Assembly (NCBI GenBank): GCA_903879465.1
Contig: CAIRLQ010000056.1
Location: 1-5,449, forward strand
Direction: 5' to 3'
DNA length: 5,449 bases
DNA from: an uncultured Opitutia bacterium
Lineage (GTDB): Bacteria > Verrucomicrobiota > Verrucomicrobiia > Opitutales > UBA953
The translations under genes and the position numbers were made by a program. The notes beneath the pieces are model-generated. The model saw only the letters and a program-made list of their open reading frames with translations, did no database searches and was not told the DNA's origin. This document shows positions 1 to 5,449 of this stretch, in pieces; the first letter of the stretch is position 1; each line of letters begins with the position of its first letter.

Positions 1-2036
1 ATCATCAACAAATGGTGGGCCGCATCCTCCGCCGCCGCATGCTGATAATAGCCTGGCGGCATGGTGCGAAAATGGGCGTCGAGTTCGTCGGCGGGCACCC
101 GGCCAGCGATGATCTTCGTGGTCTGCTCGCGGAGTGCCGCCACCACCGTACCTGCATCCCGCTCCGCCTCACCCGCGAGTTTCGCTAAGGTGCGGCGATA
201 GAGTCCCCAGTGCTGCCCATCCTTAAAATTAGTCCAGAGGTCAGGCGAGGTCGCCCGCGCGTCGCAACGGGTGTGGACGAAGAGACTTCTCAGGACCTGT
301 TCATCGCCGACCAACCGAGCAAAACGATCAATATTAGCAGGATCGTCGATATCATGACGCTGCCAATAAAGACCCATCACCAGGTGATGTCGGATCACCC
401 CGGCGGCGATGGCACGCTCCCGGGCATCAAAACCAAGTCGACTGAGGACCGCGTCCGCTATGGGAACCCCGCGCTCGGCGTGGCCTTCGATGCCGCCCGA
501 CTTCGCGATATCGTGAAGGAAGAGAATCGCATACAGGAGCGACGGAGCCTCGGAGCCAAGCACGACTTCGCGGTAAGACTGATCCACCGGAGACTCGCCA
601 GCGTAAATCGCATCCAACTCCATCAGGCAACGGAGGGTGTGCACATCGGCGGTCCACCGGTGGTAAAACTCGAATTGCACCAAGCAGTGCAAGCCCGCGA
701 ATTCCGGTACCAGTCGATAAAGCAAACCATGTTCACGCAGGGAATTCAAAGTACCGTAGACGCGGCCGCCCTCGGTAAGCATGGCACGCAAGGCGCTACT
801 GGCCTCCTCGGAAGCTGCGAGCGGCGGCGTCAATAAATGGGCGCGTTCACGCACCATCAGTGAGAGGGCGCGATCGGGACGCGCCTCATGAATCTGGCAG
901 ATGCGGAAGAGCCTGACGAGGCGGCCGGCATCTTCTTCAAACACCAAGCGATGCTGCGCGGTGACCGTCCCGCCTGGCACCACGCGGAATCCGTCCATAA
1001 TGAAAGGTGCGCCCCATCCCTCGGGTTCGGGCTCCCCCATAACCGCACCTTCGACAATTTCGGCACAACGGCGCACATGGTCGGCAGCGTCGAAATATTT
1101 GCGCATCATCGCTCCAATGCGCTCGGTAAGCGTACCGCGGTAACCGAGCGCATCGGACATCAAGTCTTGGCGCTCCAGCGAGAGTTGCTCCGTCGGCCGA
1201 GTCACTTGGAAATGCAGTTCGCAACGGAGGCGGAGCAAGACGGCCTTGGCTTCCTCGAATTTGAGTAGATCGACCGACGGCAGAAAACCCGAAGAAGCCA
1301 ATCCAGCATTACCCACGCCATTGCGGGCGGTGCGGGCGATCCAGATGCAGCCTTGGACGTCACGTAAAGCGCCGACGCCGTTTTTTAAATCGGGCTCCTG
1401 GAGGTAGGCACTACCGCCGGCCTTATCGCGACGTTTACGTTGCGACTCAACAATGGCTCGAGCGAACGGACGCCAGGCTTGCCCCGCAAGGAGCGCGGCG
1501 GTCTTCAACTCCAGTTGGTTAAAGAGCTCGATTGAGCCGCAAAGATGACGCGTCTCCAACAAGGCGACATGCAGGTGCAGGTCGTCTTTGGCATAATTCG
1601 AGGCCTCCGTCACGGTACGGACAGACTGGCCGACCTTGAGCCCCAAATCCCATAATGGATAAAGAATCGATTCGACCAGAGCTTTATTCGCCGCCGAATG
1701 GCGGGGGACCAGCACAAGTAAATCGATATCGCTTAGCGGACAGAGTTCGGCCCGGCCGTAACCACCCGTCGCGACTAGGCTCAAGGCGGGTGCCGAGGGG
1801 CCGGCCCGCAAGAAGAGAGCCTCGATGATGATATCCATCGCATCCGAACGGAGTTTGGCGACTTCGCCGCCAGGCATACCTGCGCGATGGGCGGCTAACT
1901 GGATTTGGCGGGACTCCGACAGAAAGGCCTTGGCCCGCGGCAGAAACTCGCCGTCCAAGGCAGCCTCACCCGCCAATCCGTTCTGCAAGGCGGAACGGCG
2001 GAGGTTAACGGCGGCGGATTCGGATTCAGGCGACAT
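1..2036 (-). CDS. glnD: [Protein-PII] uridylyltransferase / uridylyl-removing enzyme, N-terminal 678 residues (cut by window edge)
   Basis: GlnD adds UMP to PII signal proteins when glutamine is low and removes it when glutamine is high, thereby setting nitrogen assimilation. Seen: the frame is open from ATG at 2036 to the left edge (678 codons plus 2 bases, no stop). The nucleotidyltransferase motif GGYGRAELCPLSDIDLL spans residues 91-107, with metal-binding D103 and D105. VGQSVRT follows at 135-141 and the conserved linker QEPDLKNGVGALRDV at 213-227. The HD uridylyl-removing domain shows H466, H508-D509 in FLHDIAKS, H519 and the HHLVMG motif from 550. After it comes the GlnD-typical RHDIDDP segment and the ATSPDLW motif (595-601). 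E. coli GlnD has about 890 residues, so the two glutamine-sensing ACT domains should lie beyond the edge. An in-frame TGA shortly upstream limits the start; ATG is chosen over an in-frame TTG eight codons earlier. A G-rich stretch (AGGGTGGG) lies about 9 nt upstream, a weak SD at best. It is divergent from dedA. Identification is secure; the exact start is less so. Confidence 0.95.
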   Translation of the reverse strand, partial: MSPESESAAVNLRRSALQNGLAGEAALDGEFLPRAKAFLSESRQIQLAAHRAGMPGGEVAKLRSDAMDIIIEALFLRAGPSAPALSLVATGGYGRAELCPLSDIDLLVLVPRHSAANKALVESILYPLWDLGLKVGQSVRTVTEASNYAKDDLHLHVALLETRHLCGSIELFNQLELKTAALLAGQAWRPFARAIVESQRKRRDKAGGSAYLQEPDLKNGVGALRDVQGCIWIARTARNGVGNAGLASSGFLPSVDLLKFEEAKAVLLRLRCELHFQVTRPTEQLSLERQDLMSDALGYRGTLTERIGAMMRKYFDAADHVRRCAEIVEGAVMGEPEPEGWGAPFIMDGFRVVPGGTVTAQHRLVFEEDAGRLVRLFRICQIHEARPDRALSLMVRERAHLLTPPLAASEEASSALRAMLTEGGRVYGTLNSLREHGLLYRLVPEFAGLHCLVQFEFYHRWTADVHTLRCLMELDAIYAGESPVDQSYREVVLGSEAPSLLYAILFLHDIAKSGGIEGHAERGVPIADAVLSRLGFDARERAIAAGVIRHHLVMGLYWQRHDIDDPANIDRFARLVGDEQVLRSLFVHTRCDARATSPDLWTNFKDGQHWGLYRRTLAKLAGEAERDAGTVVAALREQTTKIIAGRVPADELDAHFRTMPPGYYQHAAAEDAAHHLLM

Positions 2037-2115
2037 GCGACAGTCCCACCCTGCAGACAAATCGTCCGACGTTCAAGGTCATTGCCATTCCCGCCATCTG
2101 AGACTCTACTGGTGC
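2037..2115. promoter_or_regulatory. Divergent intergenic region between glnD and dedA
   Basis: These 79 bp separate two genes that point away from each other, so promoters for both would be expected here or inside the neighbouring 5' ends. I looked on both strands for -35/-10 pairs and found only isolated -35-like words, such as TTGAAC on the minus strand, with no credible -10 at the right distance. No strong inverted repeat or T-run is visible. The regulatory role is inferred from gene orientation only. Confidence 0.4.
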
Positions 2116-2775
2116 ATGGATACCTGGTTCGGACAACTCTCAGAGGCATTGCGGTCCATGTCTGACGTGGAAGCGATGATCAAGCTCGGCGGGATCGCGG
2201 TCATGACCTTAATCGTTTTCGCCGAGACCGGCCTGCTCTTCGGATTCTTTCTACCCGGCGACTCGATGATTGTCGTGGCTGGCGTACTAACCACCGCCAA
2301 TGGCGATCGCCCCGCCCTGCTGAATCCTTGGCCGCTCTGCCTCTGCCTGATCGCTGCGGCTATCGTAGGAAATCAGCTCGGCCGCTGGCTCGGTCTCAAA
2401 TTCGGAGAGCGTGTCGAAAAATGGTCGGATGGTTGGCTTTACAAGCGACGCTACCTCGAAGCCGCCCGCGACTACTACGCCAACAAAGGGGCCGCCTCCC
2501 TAGTCATGGCTCGTTTCATCCCTATCATCCGCACTTTTGTTCCCTTTGTGGCCGGCATGGGCAAGATGCCGGTGAGTCGATTTCTATATTGGAACGTCCT
2601 CGGGGCGGTGCTTTGGATTACCTCACTCGTCGGCATCGGTCATGCGATTGGCGGAACGAAATTAGCCAAGAACCTCGGTGTCGTGACCGGAACCGTCATC
2701 GCCGTCTCCTTCCTGCCGGTCCTGTGGAAGGTCGGGCAGAAGTGGCTTACTTCGCGACGGGAATCCAGAACTTGA
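2116..2775 (+). CDS. DedA-family (SNARE-associated/VTT) inner-membrane protein
   Basis: DedA proteins are polytopic inner-membrane proteins; members act as proton-coupled transporters or flippases for lipid carriers (undecaprenyl phosphate, phosphatidylethanolamine) and affect envelope integrity. Seen: 219 aa, the same length as E. coli DedA by memory. Residues 23-56 hold the FAETGL and FLPGDS motifs; AAIVGNQLG follows at 81-89, then MARFIPIIRTFVPFVAGMG from 131 and WNVLGAVLW (159-167). Hydrophobic segments lie near 24-58, 73-88, 125-148, 155-180 and 186-205, with a basic C-terminus. Residues that are essential in E. coli YqjA/YghB have counterparts in E37, D49, R133 and R139. ATG 2116 gives the normal family N-terminus. 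ATG 2158 (15th codon), with AGAGG about 11 nt upstream, is an alternative. The frame is open back to 1825, but that stretch is antisense to glnD and looks nothing like DedA. The last 29 bp overlap the 3' end of the convergent kinase gene. The substrate cannot be read from the sequence. Confidence 0.93.
   Translation: MDTWFGQLSEALRSMSDVEAMIKLGGIAVMTLIVFAETGLLFGFFLPGDSMIVVAGVLTTANGDRPALLNPWPLCLCLIAAAIVGNQLGRWLGLKFGERVEKWSDGWLYKRRYLEAARDYYANKGAASLVMARFIPIIRTFVPFVAGMGKMPVSRFLYWNVLGAVLWITSLVGIGHAIGGTKLAKNLGVVTGTVIAVSFLPVLWKVGQKWLTSRRESRT
2747..2775. other. 29-bp tail-to-tail overlap of dedA and the kinase gene
   Basis: The dedA stop (TGA, 2773-2775) lies inside the last codons of the minus-strand kinase, and the kinase stop (TAA; tta on the plus strand at 2747-2749) lies inside dedA. 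Both reading frames look intact to their natural ends: the kinase finishes with FKFWIPVAK, a normal end of a HATPase domain, and dedA with a basic tail. There is no room for a conventional intergenic terminator, and I found no GC hairpin followed by a T-run on either side. The two mRNAs therefore probably have complementary 3' ends. Confidence 0.9.
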
Positions 2776-4465
2776 ACGTCGTACCGTCGGGACCGGAAGA
2801 TTCGACGACAATATCGCCGCGGTGATCGCGCAAGATACGCTTCACGATAGCGAGCCCAAGGCCCGTGCCATCCTCGCGACTCGTGAAGAATGAATCGAAA
2901 ATCTTTGGCAGGATCTCGGCCGGAATGCCCGCCCCTGTATCCGAGATACGCACCACGACGACTTCTCCCTGCGGTCCGGGCTCAACGCCCAATCGTAGAT
3001 GAAGCGACCCGCCACCGACCATCGCCTGGACCGCGTTCATCATCAGATTCAAGAAGACCTGCTGAATTTGGCCGGGATGACCCTGGACCATCGGCAGGCC
3101 CTCCGGCGATTCCACCGCGACCTTGACGCCCAACTGTAATAGCTTGAGCCGAAGGAGCAGCACCGAGTTATCCGTCGCCTGCTTGAGGTCGACTGACCGA
3201 AAAGCGCCGGATTGAGCCTTGCTCATTCCGAGCACGCGCGAGACCACGCCCTCCATGTGGGCGATTTTTTCCCGCATTACCCCGATATCCTCCATCCGGG
3301 GGTCTTCGGCCGACAGTCCCTGCGAGAGCGTATCCGAGAGCAACTTCATGACCGTGAGCGGATTCCGGATCTCGTGTGCGACCTCGGCAGAAAGCAGGCC
3401 CAGCGCCGTCAGCCGCTCGCTACGACGCAACCCCTCTTCGACTGAGAATACTTTGGCGTAGAGTCGGGCGTTCTGGATAGAGGAGGCTCCGAAAGACAAA
3501 AGGGCCGTCACGAGATGCTTATCATCATCCGAGAAACGGTAGGCGCCCATCGAAACGCAAAGCACGACACCAAAGGTCTCATCCTCATAGCGGACCGGAA
3601 CGGCCAACAGCGACGAGGAAGCAATAGGTTCGCTGAGTTTCTCAAAAAGATGCTCCTCAGTCTTGCCGGCGATCGGAATCACGACCGGCCTACCGCGCCC
3701 GACAACCGTACCAAGCGAAGTCTGACTGAGACCAACGCTGGCTGCCAGGACACTGTCAGCGCAATCGCCATCTAAACTTTTCAGCAGCAGCACATCATCC
3801 ACCAATTTATAATAGGCGCAGGCGCGAGCACCGAGCAGACCGCGGGTATGACGGGCGAGGTCCTGCGAAATGCCTGGCTCGTCGCATTCCCGGGCGAGCC
3901 CCTGGGCAGCGCGCACGAGCGCTTCCAACTGGGCGGCCTTGGAACGGAGCTGACGGAGTAACCAGATACGTCCGACTGCCTTTGACGCCTCATTCGTAAG
4001 CAAGGATAGGAAGGCCATGTCCTGCTCCGTGAAAGCATCGAGCCGGTCAGAATCGCAGTTCACCACCCCGATCACATTTCCCATGAGCTCCATCGGTACG
4101 GCCAGTTCGGAGCGAATACCTTTACGAAGTTCGACATAACGAGGATCGCGGGAGACATCGGGTACGCGCTGAGGCTTGGCGTAAAGGGCCACCCAGCCAG
4201 TGATACCCTGCCCCTGACCGATGACCTGCTGAGCAGATTCAGCCTCCAGTCCATTGCTCACCTCGATGCGTAACGCTCCCGTAGCGGGCTCGACGAGCGC
4301 AATGGAGGCGCTCGAAGCCCCCAGCGTACGCACGATCTCAACGAGAATGAAATCAAGCGCCTCGCGCGGGTCTTCAGTCGCGTTCACGAAGGCCCCGACA
4401 CGGTAAAGACAATCCAGAACGCGGGCGTCTCCGGGACGTTCCTGCGCTGGGTGTGAGTTAGGCAT
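2747..4465 (-). CDS. Cytoplasmic GAF-GAF sensor histidine kinase
   Basis: This is a two-component sensor kinase that autophosphorylates a histidine and passes the phosphate to a response regulator. Seen (572 aa): GAF 1 at about 20-165, with GQGITGWV at 84-91, LAVPM at 121-125 and IGVVNCDSDRLDAFT at 132-146; a second, more divergent GAF at about 190-335, with LLAVPVRYEDETFGVVLCV at 286-304; then a likely helical linker (335-352). HisKA has SAEVAHEIRNPLTV with phospho-acceptor H364. The HATPase has an N-box (FLNLMMNAVQAM, N473/N477), G1 box (SDTGAGI, D509), F-box (IFDSFF) and G2 box (GTGLGLAIV, 533-541), so all catalytic motifs are present. No signal peptide or membrane segment is visible, so it should sense a cytoplasmic ligand. 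The HisKA core resembles the NtrB/AtoS type. It starts 3 bp after the cysE stop without a clear SD, suggesting translational coupling. No response regulator is in view, so it is an orphan within this window. GAF ligands cannot be predicted from this sequence. Confidence 0.93.
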   Translation of the reverse strand: MPNSHPAQERPGDARVLDCLYRVGAFVNATEDPREALDFILVEIVRTLGASSASIALVEPATGALRIEVSNGLEAESAQQVIGQGQGITGWVALYAKPQRVPDVSRDPRYVELRKGIRSELAVPMELMGNVIGVVNCDSDRLDAFTEQDMAFLSLLTNEASKAVGRIWLLRQLRSKAAQLEALVRAAQGLARECDEPGISQDLARHTRGLLGARACAYYKLVDDVLLLKSLDGDCADSVLAASVGLSQTSLGTVVGRGRPVVIPIAGKTEEHLFEKLSEPIASSSLLAVPVRYEDETFGVVLCVSMGAYRFSDDDKHLVTALLSFGASSIQNARLYAKVFSVEEGLRRSERLTALGLLSAEVAHEIRNPLTVMKLLSDTLSQGLSAEDPRMEDIGVMREKIAHMEGVVSRVLGMSKAQSGAFRSVDLKQATDNSVLLLRLKLLQLGVKVAVESPEGLPMVQGHPGQIQQVFLNLMMNAVQAMVGGGSLHLRLGVEPGPQGEVVVVRISDTGAGIPAEILPKIFDSFFTSREDGTGLGLAIVKRILRDHRGDIVVESSGPDGTTFKFWIPVAK

Positions 4466-4468
4466 AAC

Positions 4469-5275
4469 TCAGAGCGAATGATCCATGTCGAGTGCCGGTG
4501 CGTCGACAGAAGTCTGACCAATCACGACCGCTGGCACGCCGGCCACGCTCGTATGCGGGGCGACATCCTTTAAAACCACCGAGCCGGCCCCGATTTTGGC
4601 GCCTTCACCGATAGTAATATTACCAAGAATCTTGGCCCCCGCGCCGATAAGCACACCCGAGCGGATCTTCGGATGACGATCGCCGCGGGCCTTACCGGTG
4701 CCGCCGAGGGTGACCTCATGCAGGAAAGAGACGTTATCGGCCACGACGCTGGTCTCCCCTGCCACAAAACCGGTAGCGTGGTCGAGGAGGATACCCACGC
4801 CAAAGCGAGCGGCCGGATGGATATCCACTGCAAGATGCTCCGAGGCCAAGGATTGCAGGTGAACGGCGAGCTCCTTGCGCCCGGCCGTCCAGAGCACATG
4901 CGCCAGACGGTGCGTCGAAATCGCATGAAAGCCTTTAAACCATAGAAAAGGAATCAGCGCATGCTCCGTCGCTGGGTCGCGCTCAAGCGTGGCCCGAATG
5001 TCGGCACGCATCTGCGAGAGGACTTCGGGGTCGGCCGCCACGGCCTCGCCGAGCACACGCAAGATAAGACTAAGATCCTGACCCGAGGGGGCGAGGCGTT
5101 CCGCCAAGCGTTGCACTATGCCCGCCCCAAAGTTCTCGCGCTCCAGGACAAAGCGCTGAAGCATCGGAGCGAGGGCTGGTTCGGACTTTGCAACGGCAGT
5201 AGCACGTGCACGCAACTCGCCCCAAAGCGAAGCTTCGGTAGCGCAGACCAGTGCAATGGAACGAGCGTCAGCCAT
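4469..5275 (-). CDS. cysE: Serine O-acetyltransferase
   Basis: CysE transfers acetyl from acetyl-CoA to L-serine, giving O-acetylserine, the first committed step of cysteine synthesis in the cytoplasm; it is usually feedback-inhibited by cysteine. Seen (268 aa; E. coli 273): an all-helical N-terminal SATase domain (about 1-145) with AADPEVLSQMRADI and the FLWFKGFHA motif (110-118), then a left-handed beta-helix of hexapeptide repeats (about 150-245). Active-site counterparts are D92, D151 in VDIHPAA, D165-H166 in LDHATG, and R200-H201 in GDRHPKI. The GGTGKARGD loop and IGAGAKILGNI are near-identical to the family. The tail ends in ALDMDHSL and lacks the extension ending in isoleucine found in E. 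coli. ATG 5275 is chosen because an in-frame TAA lies five codons upstream. The GGAGG upstream is about 27 nt away and is not a usable SD. It is the first gene of an apparent two-gene operon with the kinase. Confidence 0.96.
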   Translation of the reverse strand: MADARSIALVCATEASLWGELRARATAVAKSEPALAPMLQRFVLERENFGAGIVQRLAERLAPSGQDLSLILRVLGEAVAADPEVLSQMRADIRATLERDPATEHALIPFLWFKGFHAISTHRLAHVLWTAGRKELAVHLQSLASEHLAVDIHPAARFGVGILLDHATGFVAGETSVVADNVSFLHEVTLGGTGKARGDRHPKIRSGVLIGAGAKILGNITIGEGAKIGAGSVVLKDVAPHTSVAGVPAVVIGQTSVDAPALDMDHSL

Positions 5276-5324
5276 AGGACAGGATGTTTAATTCGGCCTT
5301 TTCCTCCAATTTGGCAACCCATGA

Positions 5325-5340
5325 GTCAATTTAGCGTCAA
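5325..5340 (-). repeat. Tandem TTGAC repeats, 11 bp apart
   Basis: On the minus strand TTGAC occurs at 5340-5336 and again at 5329-5325, an 11-bp step, close to one helical turn. They lie about 50-65 bp upstream of the cysE start codon. They could be tandem half-sites for a regulator, or alternative -35 elements. The sequence alone does not decide, and two 5-mers this close can arise by chance. Confidence 0.35.
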
Positions 5341-5368
5341 AATAAGGCATTTACCGCTAAACCGTAAA
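5330..5368. repeat. Small inverted repeats upstream of cysE
   Basis: TTTAGCG at 5330-5336 is the exact reverse complement of CGCTAAA at 5355-5361, with an 18-bp spacer. Overlapping it, TTTAC at 5350-5354 is complementary to GTAAA at 5364-5368 with a 9-bp spacer, and ACCG is repeated directly at 5353-5356 and 5361-5364. The AT-rich arms and the spacing suit a dimeric regulator site better than a terminator, because no GC stem or T-run is present. The function is inferred. Confidence 0.4.
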
Positions 5369-5387
5369 ACTGTCCGCATCGAAGGGG

Positions 5388-5415
5388 TTGAAATCTCCAA
5401 GCCGCCCCCTACAAA
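5388..5415 (+). promoter_or_regulatory. Possible sigma70-type promoter for the gene leaving the window at right
   Basis: TTGAAA (5388-5393, 5/6 match to TTGACA) and TACAAA (5410-5415, 4/6 match to TATAAT) are separated by 16 bp. The -10 ends 24 bp before the ATG at 5440, which would give a leader of about 15-20 nt. The spacer is GC-rich and the match is modest, so this is a candidate only. Confidence 0.3.
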
Positions 5416-5439
5416 CGCCTTACTATCCCAACCACCAAC

Positions 5440-5449
5440 ATGCGCAACC
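5440..5449 (+). CDS. Possible start of a plus-strand gene cut by the window edge
   Basis: The last ten bases open with ATG (M-R-N...), preceded by the A/C-rich leader CCAACCACCAAC. Purine-poor A/C leaders directly before the start codon are common for SD-independent genes, and the other genes here also lack a good SD. A promoter-like pair sits just upstream. Only three codons are visible, so the product cannot be stated and the gene itself is a guess from context. Confidence 0.3.

Larger units (their letters stand above)
5276..5449. promoter_or_regulatory. AT-richer control region upstream of cysE, probably divergent
   Basis: These 174 bp have no convincing coding frame and are visibly AT-richer than the genes, especially 5281-5370. 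They must carry the cysE-kinase promoter. I could not pick one with confidence: on the minus strand TTGACG (5340-5335) and TTGACT (5329-5324) are good -35-like words, but no matching -10 lies 16-18 bp downstream of either. A minus-strand open stretch of about 40 codons enters from the right edge and ends at a TGA near 5328; it has no recognisable features and I do not call it a gene. Confidence 0.55.

Noticed and set aside
210..836. 208-codon plus-strand open frame
   Set aside because: It runs antisense to the glnD HD domain region. The translation has no recognisable domain, and the minus-strand frame gives clear GlnD motifs throughout.
888..1268. 126-codon plus-strand open frame and overlapping minus-strand frames
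   Set aside because: All are shadows of glnD in GC-rich sequence; none shows conserved motifs.
1825..2115. 97-residue N-terminal extension of the DedA frame
   Set aside because: It is antisense to the first 70 codons of glnD, is low in hydrophobic residues and rich in Arg/Ser/Ala, and the family N-terminus begins at 2116.
2771..2811. GTCGT/ACGAC inverted repeat near the dedA-kinase junction as a terminator
   Set aside because: It has only a 5-bp stem with a loop over 20 nt and no T-run on either strand.
2328..2825. 165-codon plus-strand frame overlapping dedA
   Set aside because: It is a frame-shifted shadow of dedA; the dedA frame alone carries the family motifs and membrane segments.
5301..5310. 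GGAGG on the minus strand as the cysE ribosome binding site
   Set aside because: It is about 27 nt from the ATG, with an in-frame TAA between and no start codon at a normal distance from it.
5116..5322. Minus-strand 68-codon frame beginning upstream of cysE
   Set aside because: It overlaps the cysE start out of frame and has no recognisable features. The GGAGG lies inside it, downstream of its own ATG, so it gives no initiation support.

Overview
The window looks like ordinary bacterial chromosome. It is GC-rich and gene-dense, with four recognisable protein genes and no RNA genes, insertion sequences, CRISPR arrays or phage genes that I can see. None of the four start codons has a well-placed Shine-Dalgarno sequence, and the right edge carries an A/C-rich, SD-less leader running into an ATG. 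That style, with a long GlnD and a GAF-GAF histidine kinase, would fit a Verrucomicrobiota-type organism (for example Opitutae). This is inference from style, not proof; Planctomycetota or another GC-rich Gram-negative lineage would also fit.

Layout from left to right. (1) Positions 1-2036, minus strand: the first 678 codons of glnD, the bifunctional uridylyltransferase/uridylyl-removing enzyme acting on PII. The window edge cuts it before its C-terminal ACT domains. It is easy to miss because it has no stop codon inside the window and several spurious antisense frames lie across it. (2) Positions 2037-2115: a short divergent intergenic region. (3) Positions 2116-2775, plus strand: a full-length DedA-family membrane protein of 219 aa. 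An in-frame open stretch reaches upstream to 1825, but it lies antisense to the glnD start and is not believable as protein. (4) Positions 2747-4465, minus strand: a soluble 572-aa sensor histidine kinase (GAF-GAF-HisKA-HATPase) whose 3' end overlaps the dedA 3' end by 29 bp, tail to tail. (5) Positions 4469-5275, minus strand: cysE, serine O-acetyltransferase, 3 bp upstream of the kinase and almost certainly cotranscribed with it. (6) Positions 5276-5449: an AT-richer, probably divergent control region with small direct and inverted repeats, ending in a likely start codon of a plus-strand gene that leaves the window.

How they may work together: GlnD sets the nitrogen-status signal through PII, and CysE commits serine to cysteine synthesis. 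The cytoplasmic kinase, which has no response regulator beside it, is translated straight after CysE. A link between the kinase and sulfur or nitrogen supply is a reasonable hypothesis from position only. I see no clear previously undescribed system here. The best leads are the cysE-kinase pairing, the CysE tail that lacks the usual CysK-docking end, the tail-to-tail overlap, the repeats upstream of cysE, and an in-frame slippery heptamer in glnD.
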